A stretch of DNA of 64,000 nt, taken from positions 1-64,000 of the forward strand of contig CAZWBR010000008.1 in assembly GCA_964632305.1 (NCBI GenBank), given 5' to 3'. The position numbers were made by a program, and so were the translations under genes. The number at the start of each line of letters is the position of its first letter. The stretch's first letter is position 1. The notes beneath the pieces were generated by a model. The model saw only the letters and a program-made list of their open reading frames with translations, had not been told where the DNA came from and ran no database searches. The DNA is from CAZWBR01 sp964632305. Lineage in GTDB: Bacteria; Bacteroidota; Bacteroidia; Bacteroidales; Prolixibacteraceae. Below, in pieces: positions 25,406 to 33,535 of the stretch.

Positions 25406-27316
25406 ATGAGACTGGGTTTAGTGAAGACATATTTGATCCTGTTTATCCTGACTGAGGCTATTGGTTGGACTCAGGCCCAGCCGGATCTGTCGGCTTCGTC
25501 AAGGACCGCGAGTCCGGGGCAAGAAGAATTATCCAGACGGCAGGCTATTGAAGCATCCTTGGTTTTACTGGAAAACCGCCAAAATAGGCTTCCGCTTGAC
25601 CGGCTCGATACGCTGAAAATAGCGGCCCTTTCGGTTGGGGAATCCCCGTTACCCGCATTTCAGCGAATGCTTTCCCGGTACACGAAGGTCGATCCGTTTC
25701 ACCTCCCCGACAGTTCTGATCCGGAGAAAATCATTTCTTTAAAAAAAGAGCTTTCGTCCTATAACCTGATCATTGCAGGAATCACCGAGCCATCGGATAT
25801 TGAGCCTTTATACGATTACCTGACCCGTGAAAAGAAATCGGTGCTGGTTCTGTTCGCGGAAGCCAGTCTGCTGACAAAAATTAATCTTGCCGAAAAACCC
25901 GAAGCGCTACTGCTGGCCCTACAGGATGGACTATTGAACCAGGAGCTGTCGGCCCAGCTGATTTTCGGGGGAATCGGGACCACTGGACGGCTGAGCGGGA
26001 ACATTGGGGAGTTTTACCCTGCGGGCAGCGGGATAAGCATAGAAAAACCTATCCGTTTGAAATATACGATCCCCGAAGAGCTGGGTCTTGACGGGACAAG
26101 ACTGAGCAACGGGATTGATTCGATCGTTAATAACGCTTTGGCAAAGGAGGCTTTCCCGGGATGTAATGTTTTGGTGGCTAAAGAGGGGAAGGTGATCTTC
26201 AGCAAGGTTTATGGGTATCACACCTACGATAAAATTGACCCGGTCAGGGAGGACGATTTGTATGACCTGGCCTCAGTGACCAAGATCAGCGGAGGCCTTC
26301 CGGGGATCATGAAATTGTACGATAATGGGCTGATCGATCCTGACGAGAAAGTTTCCGTCTATTTCCCGGAATGGCGAAACAGACTGTTCCACCGATCCGA
26401 CAAGGAGGAGATCACCTTGCGGGAATTGCTTTCGCACCAATCGGGGCTCACCCCATCCATCCCCTTTTGGAAAAAGACGATGAAAGAGGGAAGTTTATCC
26501 CCGAAATATTATTCCATCACGAAAGACAATCGCTACTTGCTTTATGTGGCGCCGGACATCTGGCTGAAGAGCAATTTTATTGACTATATCAATAAAGAGA
26601 TCAGGAAATCGCCGCTCACCACGCGGGGTAAATATGTTTACAGTGATCTGCCGCTGCTCATCGCTTCGCAGATCGTGACCCGGATCACCGGGATCCCGTT
26701 CCAGGAATATGTCGATCAGGAGTTCTACCAACCGCTGGGCGCTACCACGGTGACCTACCTCCCGTTGAATAAATTCCCGCGCGAGCGGATTATTCCCACC
26801 GAGAACGATCAGCTCTACCGGAAAATACAGCTTCAGGGCAGTGTACATGACGAATCGTCGGCCACGATGGGAGGATTATCGGGCAATGCCGGTCTCTTTG
26901 CCTCGGCCAACGATCTGGCCAAGCTGATGCAGCTCTACCTGCAGGAGGGGAGTTACGGCGGAAAGCAATATCTTAAAAAAGAAACCGTTACCGAATTCAC
27001 AAAGGTCCAGTTCCCGCAAAACGGCAACCGTCGTGGAATGGGATTCGACAAGCCGTTACTGAACAACCGGGAAGTAACTCCGGAAGAGTCTTATCCCACG
27101 AAAAATGCCAGTCCCGAAAGTTTTGGACATTCGGGATATACCGGTACCTTTGTATGGATAGATCCCAAGTGCCAACTGGTCTATATTTTTCTCTCCAACA
27201 GGGTCTTCCCCACCCGGGAGAATAACCGGATCAGCGAAATGAACGTGAGGACCGATATTTTAAAGATACTTTATGAAAACTTTTATCAGGAACAGGCTGA
27301 GGAGTCTCCTCGTTAA
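25406..27316 (+). CDS. GH3 C-terminal domain fused to class C beta-lactamase-like domain
   Basis: A 636-residue secreted protein (signal about 1-25). Residues about 45-215 look like a GH3 family C-terminal alpha/beta sandwich (SLVLLENRQNRLPL, LSGNIGEFYPAGSGI), whereas the catalytic GH3 barrel is absent. The second half (about 230-610) is a serine hydrolase of the class C beta-lactamase type with SVTK (290-293), YSD (412-414) and HSGYTG (575-580, in place of KTG). NagZ-beta-lactamase fusions with an intact GH3 barrel are known in Bacteroidota; here only the fusion tail remains. It could trim D-amino acids or peptides from muropeptides. The stop overlaps the next gene by 44 bp. Confidence 0.85.
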   Translation: MRLGLVKTYLILFILTEAIGWTQAQPDLSASSRTASPGQEELSRRQAIEASLVLLENRQNRLPLDRLDTLKIAALSVGESPLPAFQRMLSRYTKVDPFHLPDSSDPEKIISLKKELSSYNLIIAGITEPSDIEPLYDYLTREKKSVLVLFAEASLLTKINLAEKPEALLLALQDGLLNQELSAQLIFGGIGTTGRLSGNIGEFYPAGSGISIEKPIRLKYTIPEELGLDGTRLSNGIDSIVNNALAKEAFPGCNVLVAKEGKVIFSKVYGYHTYDKIDPVREDDLYDLASVTKISGGLPGIMKLYDNGLIDPDEKVSVYFPEWRNRLFHRSDKEEITLRELLSHQSGLTPSIPFWKKTMKEGSLSPKYYSITKDNRYLLYVAPDIWLKSNFIDYINKEIRKSPLTTRGKYVYSDLPLLIASQIVTRITGIPFQEYVDQEFYQPLGATTVTYLPLNKFPRERIIPTENDQLYRKIQLQGSVHDESSATMGGLSGNAGLFASANDLAKLMQLYLQEGSYGGKQYLKKETVTEFTKVQFPQNGNRRGMGFDKPLLNNREVTPEESYPTKNASPESFGHSGYTGTFVWIDPKCQLVYIFLSNRVFPTRENNRISEMNVRTDILKILYENFYQEQAEESPR

Positions 27317-28466
27317 AACATTTAGCCTCCTGATCCTTTTAGCAGGAGGAGCCTGTACCGAGAGCAGGAACCTCACCCGTGTGACCCGACTGATCGGGGA
27401 GATACGCACAGGTTTTACACCCGATCACCGGACCGCCCTCTTCGAGGCGAAGGTCCGCAGCCAGGCCGGTACGCTGGTGCTGAGCGGCGAAACGACCGAG
27501 CCGCTGGCCAAACAGGCTTTGCTTGACTCGCTGAACAAGGCTTCGATTCGTTATCACGATTCGCTGAAGCTCCTTCCCGATGGCACTCTGGGCGATACCC
27601 TTTGGGGGTTAGCGACCCTTTCGGTCGTTCCCGTACGCGCCAATCCTGCCCATGCCTCCGAGATGGTGACCCAGGCTTTAATGGGAACCCCGATGAGGAT
27701 ACTCCAGGTCTCGGATAACTGGTACAGGATTCAGACACCCGATCGTTACATCGGTTGGATGGAGGAGAACGGACTGGTGTGTATGACCTCTCAAAAGATG
27801 GACCAATGGAAGAAAGTTGAACGGGTGATCTATAACCGGATCAACGGTGTGGCGTCCGATGCCCCTTCAGCGGAAGCCAATGTCATGACCGACCTGGTAC
27901 TGGGCGATATTCTTCAATCGGAGGGTGAGCAGAACGGTTTTATCCGCATCAGGCTCCCCGATGGGCGGATCGGGTATGTCAGCCGGGAAGAATGCCTCAG
28001 CTGGGGTGAATGGACAGAGCGCCAGCCCGACATCGCCGCGATGCTCTCGATAACCAAGAAGCTGATGGGACTCCCCTATCTCTGGGGCGGGACCTCCACC
28101 AAAGGCGCCGATTGCTCAGGGCTGACCAAGACGGTCTGGTTCTCACAGGGAGTGATCCTCGCCCGCGATGCCTCACAACAGGCGCGCTACGGTGAACCCG
28201 TCGGGATAAATGACCGGAAGAACCTGCAGCCCGGCGATCTGCTCTTCTTCGGAAGAGGAATAGATCGCGTCAACCATGTGGCGCTCTATCTGGGCGAGGA
28301 CCTCTATATACACGCTTCAGGCATGGTGAAGATCAGCAGTCTGAACCCCGAAGCAGCGAATTATCTGCCGGGTACCCTGGAACGATGGGTATCGGCCCGA
28401 CGCATCCTCCACGCCCTTGACCGGGAAGGAATCACCCGGGTTGCCAACCACCCTTGGTACAACTGA
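27273..28466 (+). CDS. NlpC/P60 (C40) peptidase lipoprotein with SH3-like domains
   Basis: The 397-residue lipoprotein has a lipobox near LAGGAC (Cys28). Residues about 35-245 include two SH3b-like regions and the C-terminus (about 255-370) is a C40 domain with catalytic Cys281 (GADCSG), His335 (VNHVAL) and His347. The layout matches YkfC-type gamma-D-glutamyl-L-diamino-acid endopeptidases, which release L-Ala-D-Glu from stem peptides. The start at 27273 overlaps the previous gene, so translation is coupled. The product would feed the epimerase encoded next. It is anchored, so it probably works in the periplasm. Confidence 0.93.
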   Translation: MKTFIRNRLRSLLVKTFSLLILLAGGACTESRNLTRVTRLIGEIRTGFTPDHRTALFEAKVRSQAGTLVLSGETTEPLAKQALLDSLNKASIRYHDSLKLLPDGTLGDTLWGLATLSVVPVRANPAHASEMVTQALMGTPMRILQVSDNWYRIQTPDRYIGWMEENGLVCMTSQKMDQWKKVERVIYNRINGVASDAPSAEANVMTDLVLGDILQSEGEQNGFIRIRLPDGRIGYVSREECLSWGEWTERQPDIAAMLSITKKLMGLPYLWGGTSTKGADCSGLTKTVWFSQGVILARDASQQARYGEPVGINDRKNLQPGDLLFFGRGIDRVNHVALYLGEDLYIHASGMVKISSLNPEAANYLPGTLERWVSARRILHALDREGITRVANHPWYN

Positions 28467-28498
28467 ACAAACTGTCGAACAATTGATTGAAAAAGAAA

Positions 28499-29650
28499 AT
28501 GAGCTTAAACAGAAGAGATTTTATCCGTTTGGGAGGATTGACCGCAATAGCCGGAACATGCGGTATCGAACAAATTTTTGCCCTCGCGAACCCGCCAATC
28601 AAAAACAGGAACAGCAAGGGATTGAAGTTCAGTTTTATCCCCTACGATCTGAAGTTAAGGCACACTTTCACGCTGGCCACCTCGTCGCGCAATAACACCC
28701 CGGCCATGCTCACCTGCCTGGAGATCGACGGGATCAAAGGATATGGTGAAGCCTCGATGCCCCCCTACCTGGGTGAGAGCGTCGAATCGGCCACCAGATT
28801 CTTTTCCGCTCTCGACCTCTCACAGTTCAACGATCCGTTTCAGATGGATAAGATACTGGCTTATGTCGATCAGGTGATGCCGGGCAACTGCGCGGCAAAG
28901 GCCGCCATAGATATTGCCCTTCACGACCTGACCGGGAAGATCATGAAGCAGCCCTGGTACAAGATCTGGGGATTCGATGCGGATAAGAGCCCCAACACCT
29001 CCTTTACCATCGGGATCGATACCCCAGAAGTGGTCAGGGAAAAGACGAAAGAAGCCTCACCCTACAAAATACTAAAGGTTAAACTGGGATTCGAGGGCGA
29101 TAAACAAATGATTGAAACCATCCGTTCGGTCACCAATGTCCCGATCTGTGTCGATGTCAACCAGGGGTGGACCGACAAGAATAAGGCGCTGGAGATGATC
29201 TGGTGGCTGAAGGAGCGGGGGATCGTCTTCGTCGAACAGCCGATGCCCAAAACGGCGATCGACGAGATGGCCTGGCTCACCGAACAAAGCCCCCTCCCCA
29301 CCATCGGCGATGAATCGGTGCAACGCCTCGCCGATGTGGAAAAAGCGAGAGGGATCTATTCCGGCATCAATATCAAGCTGATGAAGTGTACCGGAATGCG
29401 GGAAGCCCATCAGATGGCCATCCTGGCCCACTCGTTAGGAATGATAGTCATGATTGGCTGCATGACCGAGACCTCGTGTGCCGTCTCCGCCGCAGCCCAA
29501 CTCTCGCCGGCTACTACCTGGGCTGACCTGGACGGGAACCTGCTGATCAGCAATGATCCTTACGAGGGAGTCAAAGTTATCAATGGCAAGATCACCCTGA
29601 ACGATCGTCCGGGGATCGGATTAAAAACGGTTCAGGAGACCGGATTATAG
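28499..29650 (+). CDS. Tat-exported L-Ala-D/L-Glu epimerase (enolase superfamily)
   Basis: About 383 residues from the ATG at 28499. The N-terminus has a twin-arginine signal (NRRDFIRLGG) followed by a hydrophobic stretch, so export in a folded state is likely. Enolase-superfamily ligands are in place: Lys193/Lys195 (KVK), Asp219, Glu246, Asp271 and Lys293. The family inverts the D-Glu centre of the L-Ala-D-Glu dipeptide. Position behind the NlpC/P60 gene (32 bp) fits that route: dipeptide released outside is epimerised before uptake. The E. coli and B. subtilis enzymes are cytoplasmic, so the Tat signal is unusual but recurs in Bacteroidota. A hairpin at 29661-29676 follows. Confidence 0.93.
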   Translation: MSLNRRDFIRLGGLTAIAGTCGIEQIFALANPPIKNRNSKGLKFSFIPYDLKLRHTFTLATSSRNNTPAMLTCLEIDGIKGYGEASMPPYLGESVESATRFFSALDLSQFNDPFQMDKILAYVDQVMPGNCAAKAAIDIALHDLTGKIMKQPWYKIWGFDADKSPNTSFTIGIDTPEVVREKTKEASPYKILKVKLGFEGDKQMIETIRSVTNVPICVDVNQGWTDKNKALEMIWWLKERGIVFVEQPMPKTAIDEMAWLTEQSPLPTIGDESVQRLADVEKARGIYSGINIKLMKCTGMREAHQMAILAHSLGMIVMIGCMTETSCAVSAAAQLSPATTWADLDGNLLISNDPYEGVKVINGKITLNDRPGIGLKTVQETGL

Positions 29651-29660
29651 CAGACTGAGA

Positions 29661-29676
29661 TCCGGGGTATCCCGGA
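29661..29676. other. small hairpin after the epimerase gene
   Basis: TCCGGG-GTAT-CCCGGA lies 10 bp after the stop codon, without a T-run on the plus strand. It may assist termination of the operon together with the small-RNA hairpin beyond. Confidence 0.45.
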
Positions 29677-29689
29677 AAGGAGATTATAT

Positions 29690-29729
29690 AAAAAAAGAAA
29701 AGGACAATCCGGGGAGGATATGTCCTTTT
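29690..29729 (-). terminator. terminator of small RNA copy 2
   Basis: Read on the minus strand, AAAAGGAC/GTCCTTTT with the inner ATCC/GGAT forms the same hairpin as copy 1, followed by CTTTTTTT. In the plus direction it may also act weakly for the peptidoglycan operon. Confidence 0.8.
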
Positions 29730-29783
29730 ACTAAAACTAACCAAACTAACTAACCTAACTAAACCTAAACTTATGAAAAAAAT
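29690..29783 (-). ncRNA. candidate duplicated small RNA, copy 2
   Basis: The mirror of copy 1: from the promoter at 29790-29821 a transcript of about 95 nt is predicted with the same U-rich start (CATTTTTTTCAT), TTAG-repeat body and terminator. About six substitutions separate the copies over roughly 100 nt, whereas the promoter spacers are unrelated in sequence. That pattern points to selection on a transcript and its promoter boxes. It is convergent to the epimerase gene, 40 bp from its stop. Read in the other sense, the element looks like an A/C-rich leader ending in ATGAAAAAAATG, a common style for TonB-receptor leaders. Confidence 0.65.
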
Positions 29784-29789
29784 GTACCA

Positions 29790-29821
29790 CAAAGGTAAAG
29801 GCATTTGGATACCCCACCAAA
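29790..29821 (-). promoter_or_regulatory. Bacteroidota promoter of small RNA copy 2
   Basis: On the minus strand TTTG (29818-29821), a 20-bp spacer and TACCTTTG (29790-29797). Both boxes and the spacing agree with copy 1. Confidence 0.75.
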
Positions 29822-30548
29822 TTTTGGATGTTAACAAATCGTAAATAAAGGTTAAAATAATATTACCGTGCTTTATTTCTGATCATTAAGCATTGAAAAT
29901 TGAATAAAATCTAACCTAAAGGAAGAATAAATATCTATATAAGTCAGGCAATGCTAATATTACCACCACATCTTTTCTCATAAACGCCTATTAAATAAGA
30001 TTATTATAGCAATACCGGATCAAATTGTAATAATGATAGAATAATTTCAAATCACTACTGTGCAAAGAAATCCCGACTATTGTTTTCAGTTTGGGAGTTT
30101 CCACTTCATCACCAATGACAGTAGTGCAGTAAGTCGGAGTGCGACTCCAAGTCGCGCCCCGACTATCAAATATGCTCTCTGTCATTAACGCATCATGCCC
30201 CATTGCCTTTGGATAGGCTCTCAAAACAACAACCAGTCAGTTATATTAAGAATGGATAGTTGACGGGGGCCAAACCAAAACAACTACTGAATTTCAATCA
30301 GAATAGTTTGCTGTTTTTCTTAAGTACAGGAGAACATAAAGCTAATTAACTGCATTTTTCAATTCAGGAACAATTCAAATTTAGTAAATTATGTATCCAA
30401 ACACAACCTGTTTTGTTTGATTAAAACTGCCGGTTCCCCATTCTCCCGGGGGAATAGCCAGATTGAGACTTACTATTCGAATCTGTTGTTAAATTATTTC
30501 ATTTTTACATTCATTCTTCTTAATTTTAATGCTTTAACTAACTGCATA
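29822..30548. other. gene-free region before tldD
   Basis: This AT-rich stretch holds the third copy of the 80-bp repeat (30125-30203). A minus-strand frame of 77 codons (29991-30224) runs through that repeat and is not credible. Just before tldD the leader contains TTAACTAACTG, partly complementary to the small RNA. No other gene or clear promoter was recognised. Confidence 0.55.
30125..30203. repeat. 80-bp dispersed repeat, copy 3
   Basis: It begins TGCAGTAAGTCGGAGTGCGACTCC and shares the core GTCGCGCCCCGACTATCAAA and the tail ending CGCATCATGCCCC with copies 1 and 2, about 20 kb away. The preceding CAATGACAG is also shared with copy 2. The copies are in the same orientation. Confidence 0.75.
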
Positions 30549-32099
30549 ATGAATATGAACACAATCTCGCGGAGAAAATTCTTGCAAGACTCTACCCTGG
30601 TGGGCAGCGCCTTGTGGTTGCTACCGGGACTTGATTCTTGCACCTTGCGAAAGGAGGAAGGATCAGCGAACTACTTTCTGAAGGAATTCGGGATTGACGA
30701 GGGAATCTGCCGGCAACTGCTGGCCAAGGCTCTCTCGAAGGGCGGCGACTTTGCCGACCTCTATTTTGAGTACACGGTTTCTAACTATCTGGGCCTCGAA
30801 GATGGCAAGGTTAACCAGTCGTACGGCGATATCTCGCTGGGGGTGGGCATCCGTACCGTGAAAGGTGACCAGATCGGTTATGGCTTCACACAGGACCTGA
30901 CTCCTGAGTCAATGTTATCGGCGGCCGCCACTGCAGCCACCATCAGCGATAGACAAGCCTTGAAGGTGAAAGGAGACTTTGGTAAAGCCGCCCTCGGTAA
31001 CTATTACCCGGTATCGCCCGATTTTAACGGGATACCGGCACAGGCTAAGCTGCCGTTGCTCCAGGCGATCAACGAGAAGAGTTTCTCCCAGTCGAAAGAG
31101 ATTGTCAAGGTGAATGCCGGCTTCCGTAATGGCGTCAAACGAATCATGATCGTCACCAGCGACGGGATCATCGCGGAAGACCTTATCCCTTCAGGCTATC
31201 TCTCCTCCTCGGTGGTGGCCGAACGGAACGGAAAACGGGAACAGGCGTCCTGGAACCTGGGCGGACAACGCGATTTCCAGTATTATACCGATGAGGTAGT
31301 CAATACGATTGTTAACAAGAGCGTCAGTAACGCGCTTAAACTTTTCGACGCCATCCAACCGCCGGCCGGAGAGATCCCGGTCGTCCTGGGACCGGGCGTG
31401 ACCGGAGTTCTGTTGCACGAGGCCATCGGCCACGGCATGGAAGCCGATTTCAACCGTAAAAAAGTCTCAACCTACAGCACCATGCTGGGCAAGAAGGTGG
31501 CCGAACCTTTCGTGACGATCATCGACGACGGCACCAACATGAATCTGGCCGGCAGTTTAAATGTCGATGACGAAGGGACGCCCGGGCAGAAGACGGTCCT
31601 GGTAGAAAACGGCATCCTGACCAGTTACCTGCACGATAAGATATCGGCCAAACATTATGGAGTGGCGCCTACCGGTAACGGGCGCAGACAGGATTTTCAA
31701 AACCAGCCGATGCCCCGGATGCGCAATACCTATATGATGGGTGGCGAGGCCAGCGTCGAAGATGTGCTCCGTCAGGCCGGCAACGGGATCTACGTGGAAG
31801 ATGTCAGTAACGGACAGGTCAAGATCGGCGAGGGCGATTTCGCTTTCTACGTCTCACAGGGGCGCATGATCGAAAACGGGAAGCTGACCTCCCCCATCAA
31901 AGATGTCAATATCATGGGCAACGGGCCAAAGATGCTGGCCAATATCACGATGGCGGCCAATGATCTGGAATTTTATTACGGCGGCGCAGGTCAATGCGGC
32001 AAGAACGGGCAAGGAGTCCCGGTCTCGTTCGGGTTGCCCACCTGCCTGGTTAAATCGTTAACCGTTGGGGGTACCCAACAGAAAGGAGGCCGGTCATGA
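30549..32099 (+). CDS. tldD: TldD-family metallopeptidase with Tat-like signal
   Basis: The product is 516 residues from the ATG at 30549; a longer frame would add 44 residues that do not look like protein. The N-terminus carries SRRKFLQDS, a twin-arginine motif, before a hydrophobic stretch (about 13-27) with an internal Cys31. The TldD zinc site HEAIGHGMEAD (290-300) is intact. TldD and its partner form a heteromeric protease acting on unfolded or RiPP-like peptides; here the catalytic member seems to be exported. The next gene overlaps it by 4 bp (ATGA), so they are translationally coupled. Confidence 0.93.
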   Translation: MNMNTISRRKFLQDSTLVGSALWLLPGLDSCTLRKEEGSANYFLKEFGIDEGICRQLLAKALSKGGDFADLYFEYTVSNYLGLEDGKVNQSYGDISLGVGIRTVKGDQIGYGFTQDLTPESMLSAAATAATISDRQALKVKGDFGKAALGNYYPVSPDFNGIPAQAKLPLLQAINEKSFSQSKEIVKVNAGFRNGVKRIMIVTSDGIIAEDLIPSGYLSSSVVAERNGKREQASWNLGGQRDFQYYTDEVVNTIVNKSVSNALKLFDAIQPPAGEIPVVLGPGVTGVLLHEAIGHGMEADFNRKKVSTYSTMLGKKVAEPFVTIIDDGTNMNLAGSLNVDDEGTPGQKTVLVENGILTSYLHDKISAKHYGVAPTGNGRRQDFQNQPMPRMRNTYMMGGEASVEDVLRQAGNGIYVEDVSNGQVKIGEGDFAFYVSQGRMIENGKLTSPIKDVNIMGNGPKMLANITMAANDLEFYYGGAGQCGKNGQGVPVSFGLPTCLVKSLTVGGTQQKGGRS

Positions 32100-33436
32100 G
32101 TCAGGCAACAGATCAACAACAGGATTTCCGCGAACTGGCTGGCTGGGTGATCGACCAGGCCAAAAAAGCAGGGGCCGACGACTGTAGGGTCAATCTGTGG
32201 AAACGGCGTTTTGTCGATATCACCTACCGCGAACATAAACCGGAGGTGATCAAAGAGGCCATTACGCAAGGGCTCTCCCTCGAGGTCTATGTCAATAACC
32301 GCTTTGCCGGACGATCGACCCCCGATTTCCGCAAATCGACGATGGGCAGTTTTATCACCGAGGTAATCGACAACGCCCGGATCATGGAAGAGGATCCCTA
32401 CCGCACCCTGCCCGACCCGAAATATTATGCCGGAAGGAGCACCGCCGATCTTCAGTTGGCCGATCCTTCACAATCACAGTTAACCTCCGAAGATCGCCAC
32501 AATATGGTAAGAACCATCGAAGAAGCCTGTATAAATAAGGGCGGCAGCAAGGTGATCTCGGTCGAGGCGGGCGAGAACGATGAGAGCTATGAAGAGCTGA
32601 CCATGAGCAGCAACGGATTTGAAGGGTTGAGTCAGGGAACCAGTACCTGGCTCGGAGCTTCAATGACAGCTCAGGATGAGGGCGATCGCCGTCCTTCGGG
32701 CTATTACCAGGTCGGGTGCCGCTACCGCGAAGACCTGCCATCATTGCAGGAGATCGGGACCAAGGCGGCCCAAAACACCCTTGAACTGATGGGTGGAAAG
32801 AAGATCCCGACCGAGACGTTACCGGTGATCCTCGTGAACCGTGGCGCTTCGCGGGTGGTATCGGGACTGCTCAACGCACTGAGCGCCGGCAATATCCAGC
32901 AAAAACGCTCGTTCCTGGCCGACAAGAAAGGAGCGATCATCGGCAGCCGACTCCTGACGATCCAGGACGACCCGTTTATTCCCCGCGCTTTGGGCTCGAA
33001 ATATTTCGACGGGGACGGGTTTCCCGCCCGCCGGCGCAACCTCTTCGATCAGGGGAAGGTGAACGAATTTCTGGTTGACTGGTACTACAGCCGCAAACTG
33101 GGATGGGAACCCACCTCGGGCTCTATCTCCAACCTGGTCATCCCTCCGGGGTCCCGCGACCTGGAGACCATCATCAAAGATCTGGGGCGATGTATCGTCG
33201 TTACCGATTTTATCGGTGGTAACTCGAACAACACCACCGGCGATTTCTCCGTGGGGATCATTGGTAAGCTCTATGATAAAGGGGAACTGGTTCGTAACGT
33301 GGCCGAGTTGAATATTGCCGACAACCACCTGAAGTTCTGGAACAGGCTGATCGAAGTGGGCAATGATCCATGGATTTACAGCCAGGCCCGATTCCCGAGC
33401 CTGGTCTTCGATAAGGTCGTGGTAGCCGGGATATAA
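32096..33436 (+). CDS. pmbA: PmbA/TldE-like partner of TldD
   Basis: A 446-residue protein of the TldD/PmbA family. It shows the usual beta-rich layout (VEVYVNNRFAGRSTPDF, SGYYQVGCRY, LGSKYFDGDGFPARRRNL) and lacks the HExxxH zinc motif, as expected for the non-catalytic TldE/PmbA partner. The start overlaps the tldD stop. No signal peptide is visible at the N-terminus, unlike its partner, which leaves open how the two would meet. It is followed by a strong hairpin. Confidence 0.93.
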   Translation: MSQATDQQQDFRELAGWVIDQAKKAGADDCRVNLWKRRFVDITYREHKPEVIKEAITQGLSLEVYVNNRFAGRSTPDFRKSTMGSFITEVIDNARIMEEDPYRTLPDPKYYAGRSTADLQLADPSQSQLTSEDRHNMVRTIEEACINKGGSKVISVEAGENDESYEELTMSSNGFEGLSQGTSTWLGASMTAQDEGDRRPSGYYQVGCRYREDLPSLQEIGTKAAQNTLELMGGKKIPTETLPVILVNRGASRVVSGLLNALSAGNIQQKRSFLADKKGAIIGSRLLTIQDDPFIPRALGSKYFDGDGFPARRRNLFDQGKVNEFLVDWYYSRKLGWEPTSGSISNLVIPPGSRDLETIIKDLGRCIVVTDFIGGNSNNTTGDFSVGIIGKLYDKGELVRNVAELNIADNHLKFWNRLIEVGNDPWIYSQARFPSLVFDKVVVAGI

Positions 33437-33461
33437 TTCCAAAAACCAGACTAAATATTAA

Positions 33462-33506
33462 ACAGGATAGGGTTAGGAGAATTCCTGACCCTACCCTGTT
33501 TTATCC
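33462..33506 (+). terminator. bidirectional terminator behind pmbA
   Basis: A long stem, AAACAGG-TAGGGT-AGGA with TCCT-ACCCTA-CCTGTTT, and a TTTT tail on the plus strand. A-rich sequence on the other side could also end minus-strand transcripts from 33536-34081. Confidence 0.8.
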
Positions 33507-33535
33507 CCCGGAGGATCGCTGACAGATCACTTCAA

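Noticed and set aside
29774..29845. 23-codon frame with ATGAAAAAAATG on the plus strand
   Set aside because: The matching position in copy 1 closes after four codons, so coding is not conserved. It is kept only as a hypothesis about leader origin.
29991..30224. 77-codon minus-strand frame
   Set aside because: It overlaps the 80-bp repeat copy 3 and has no homologous feel or leader.
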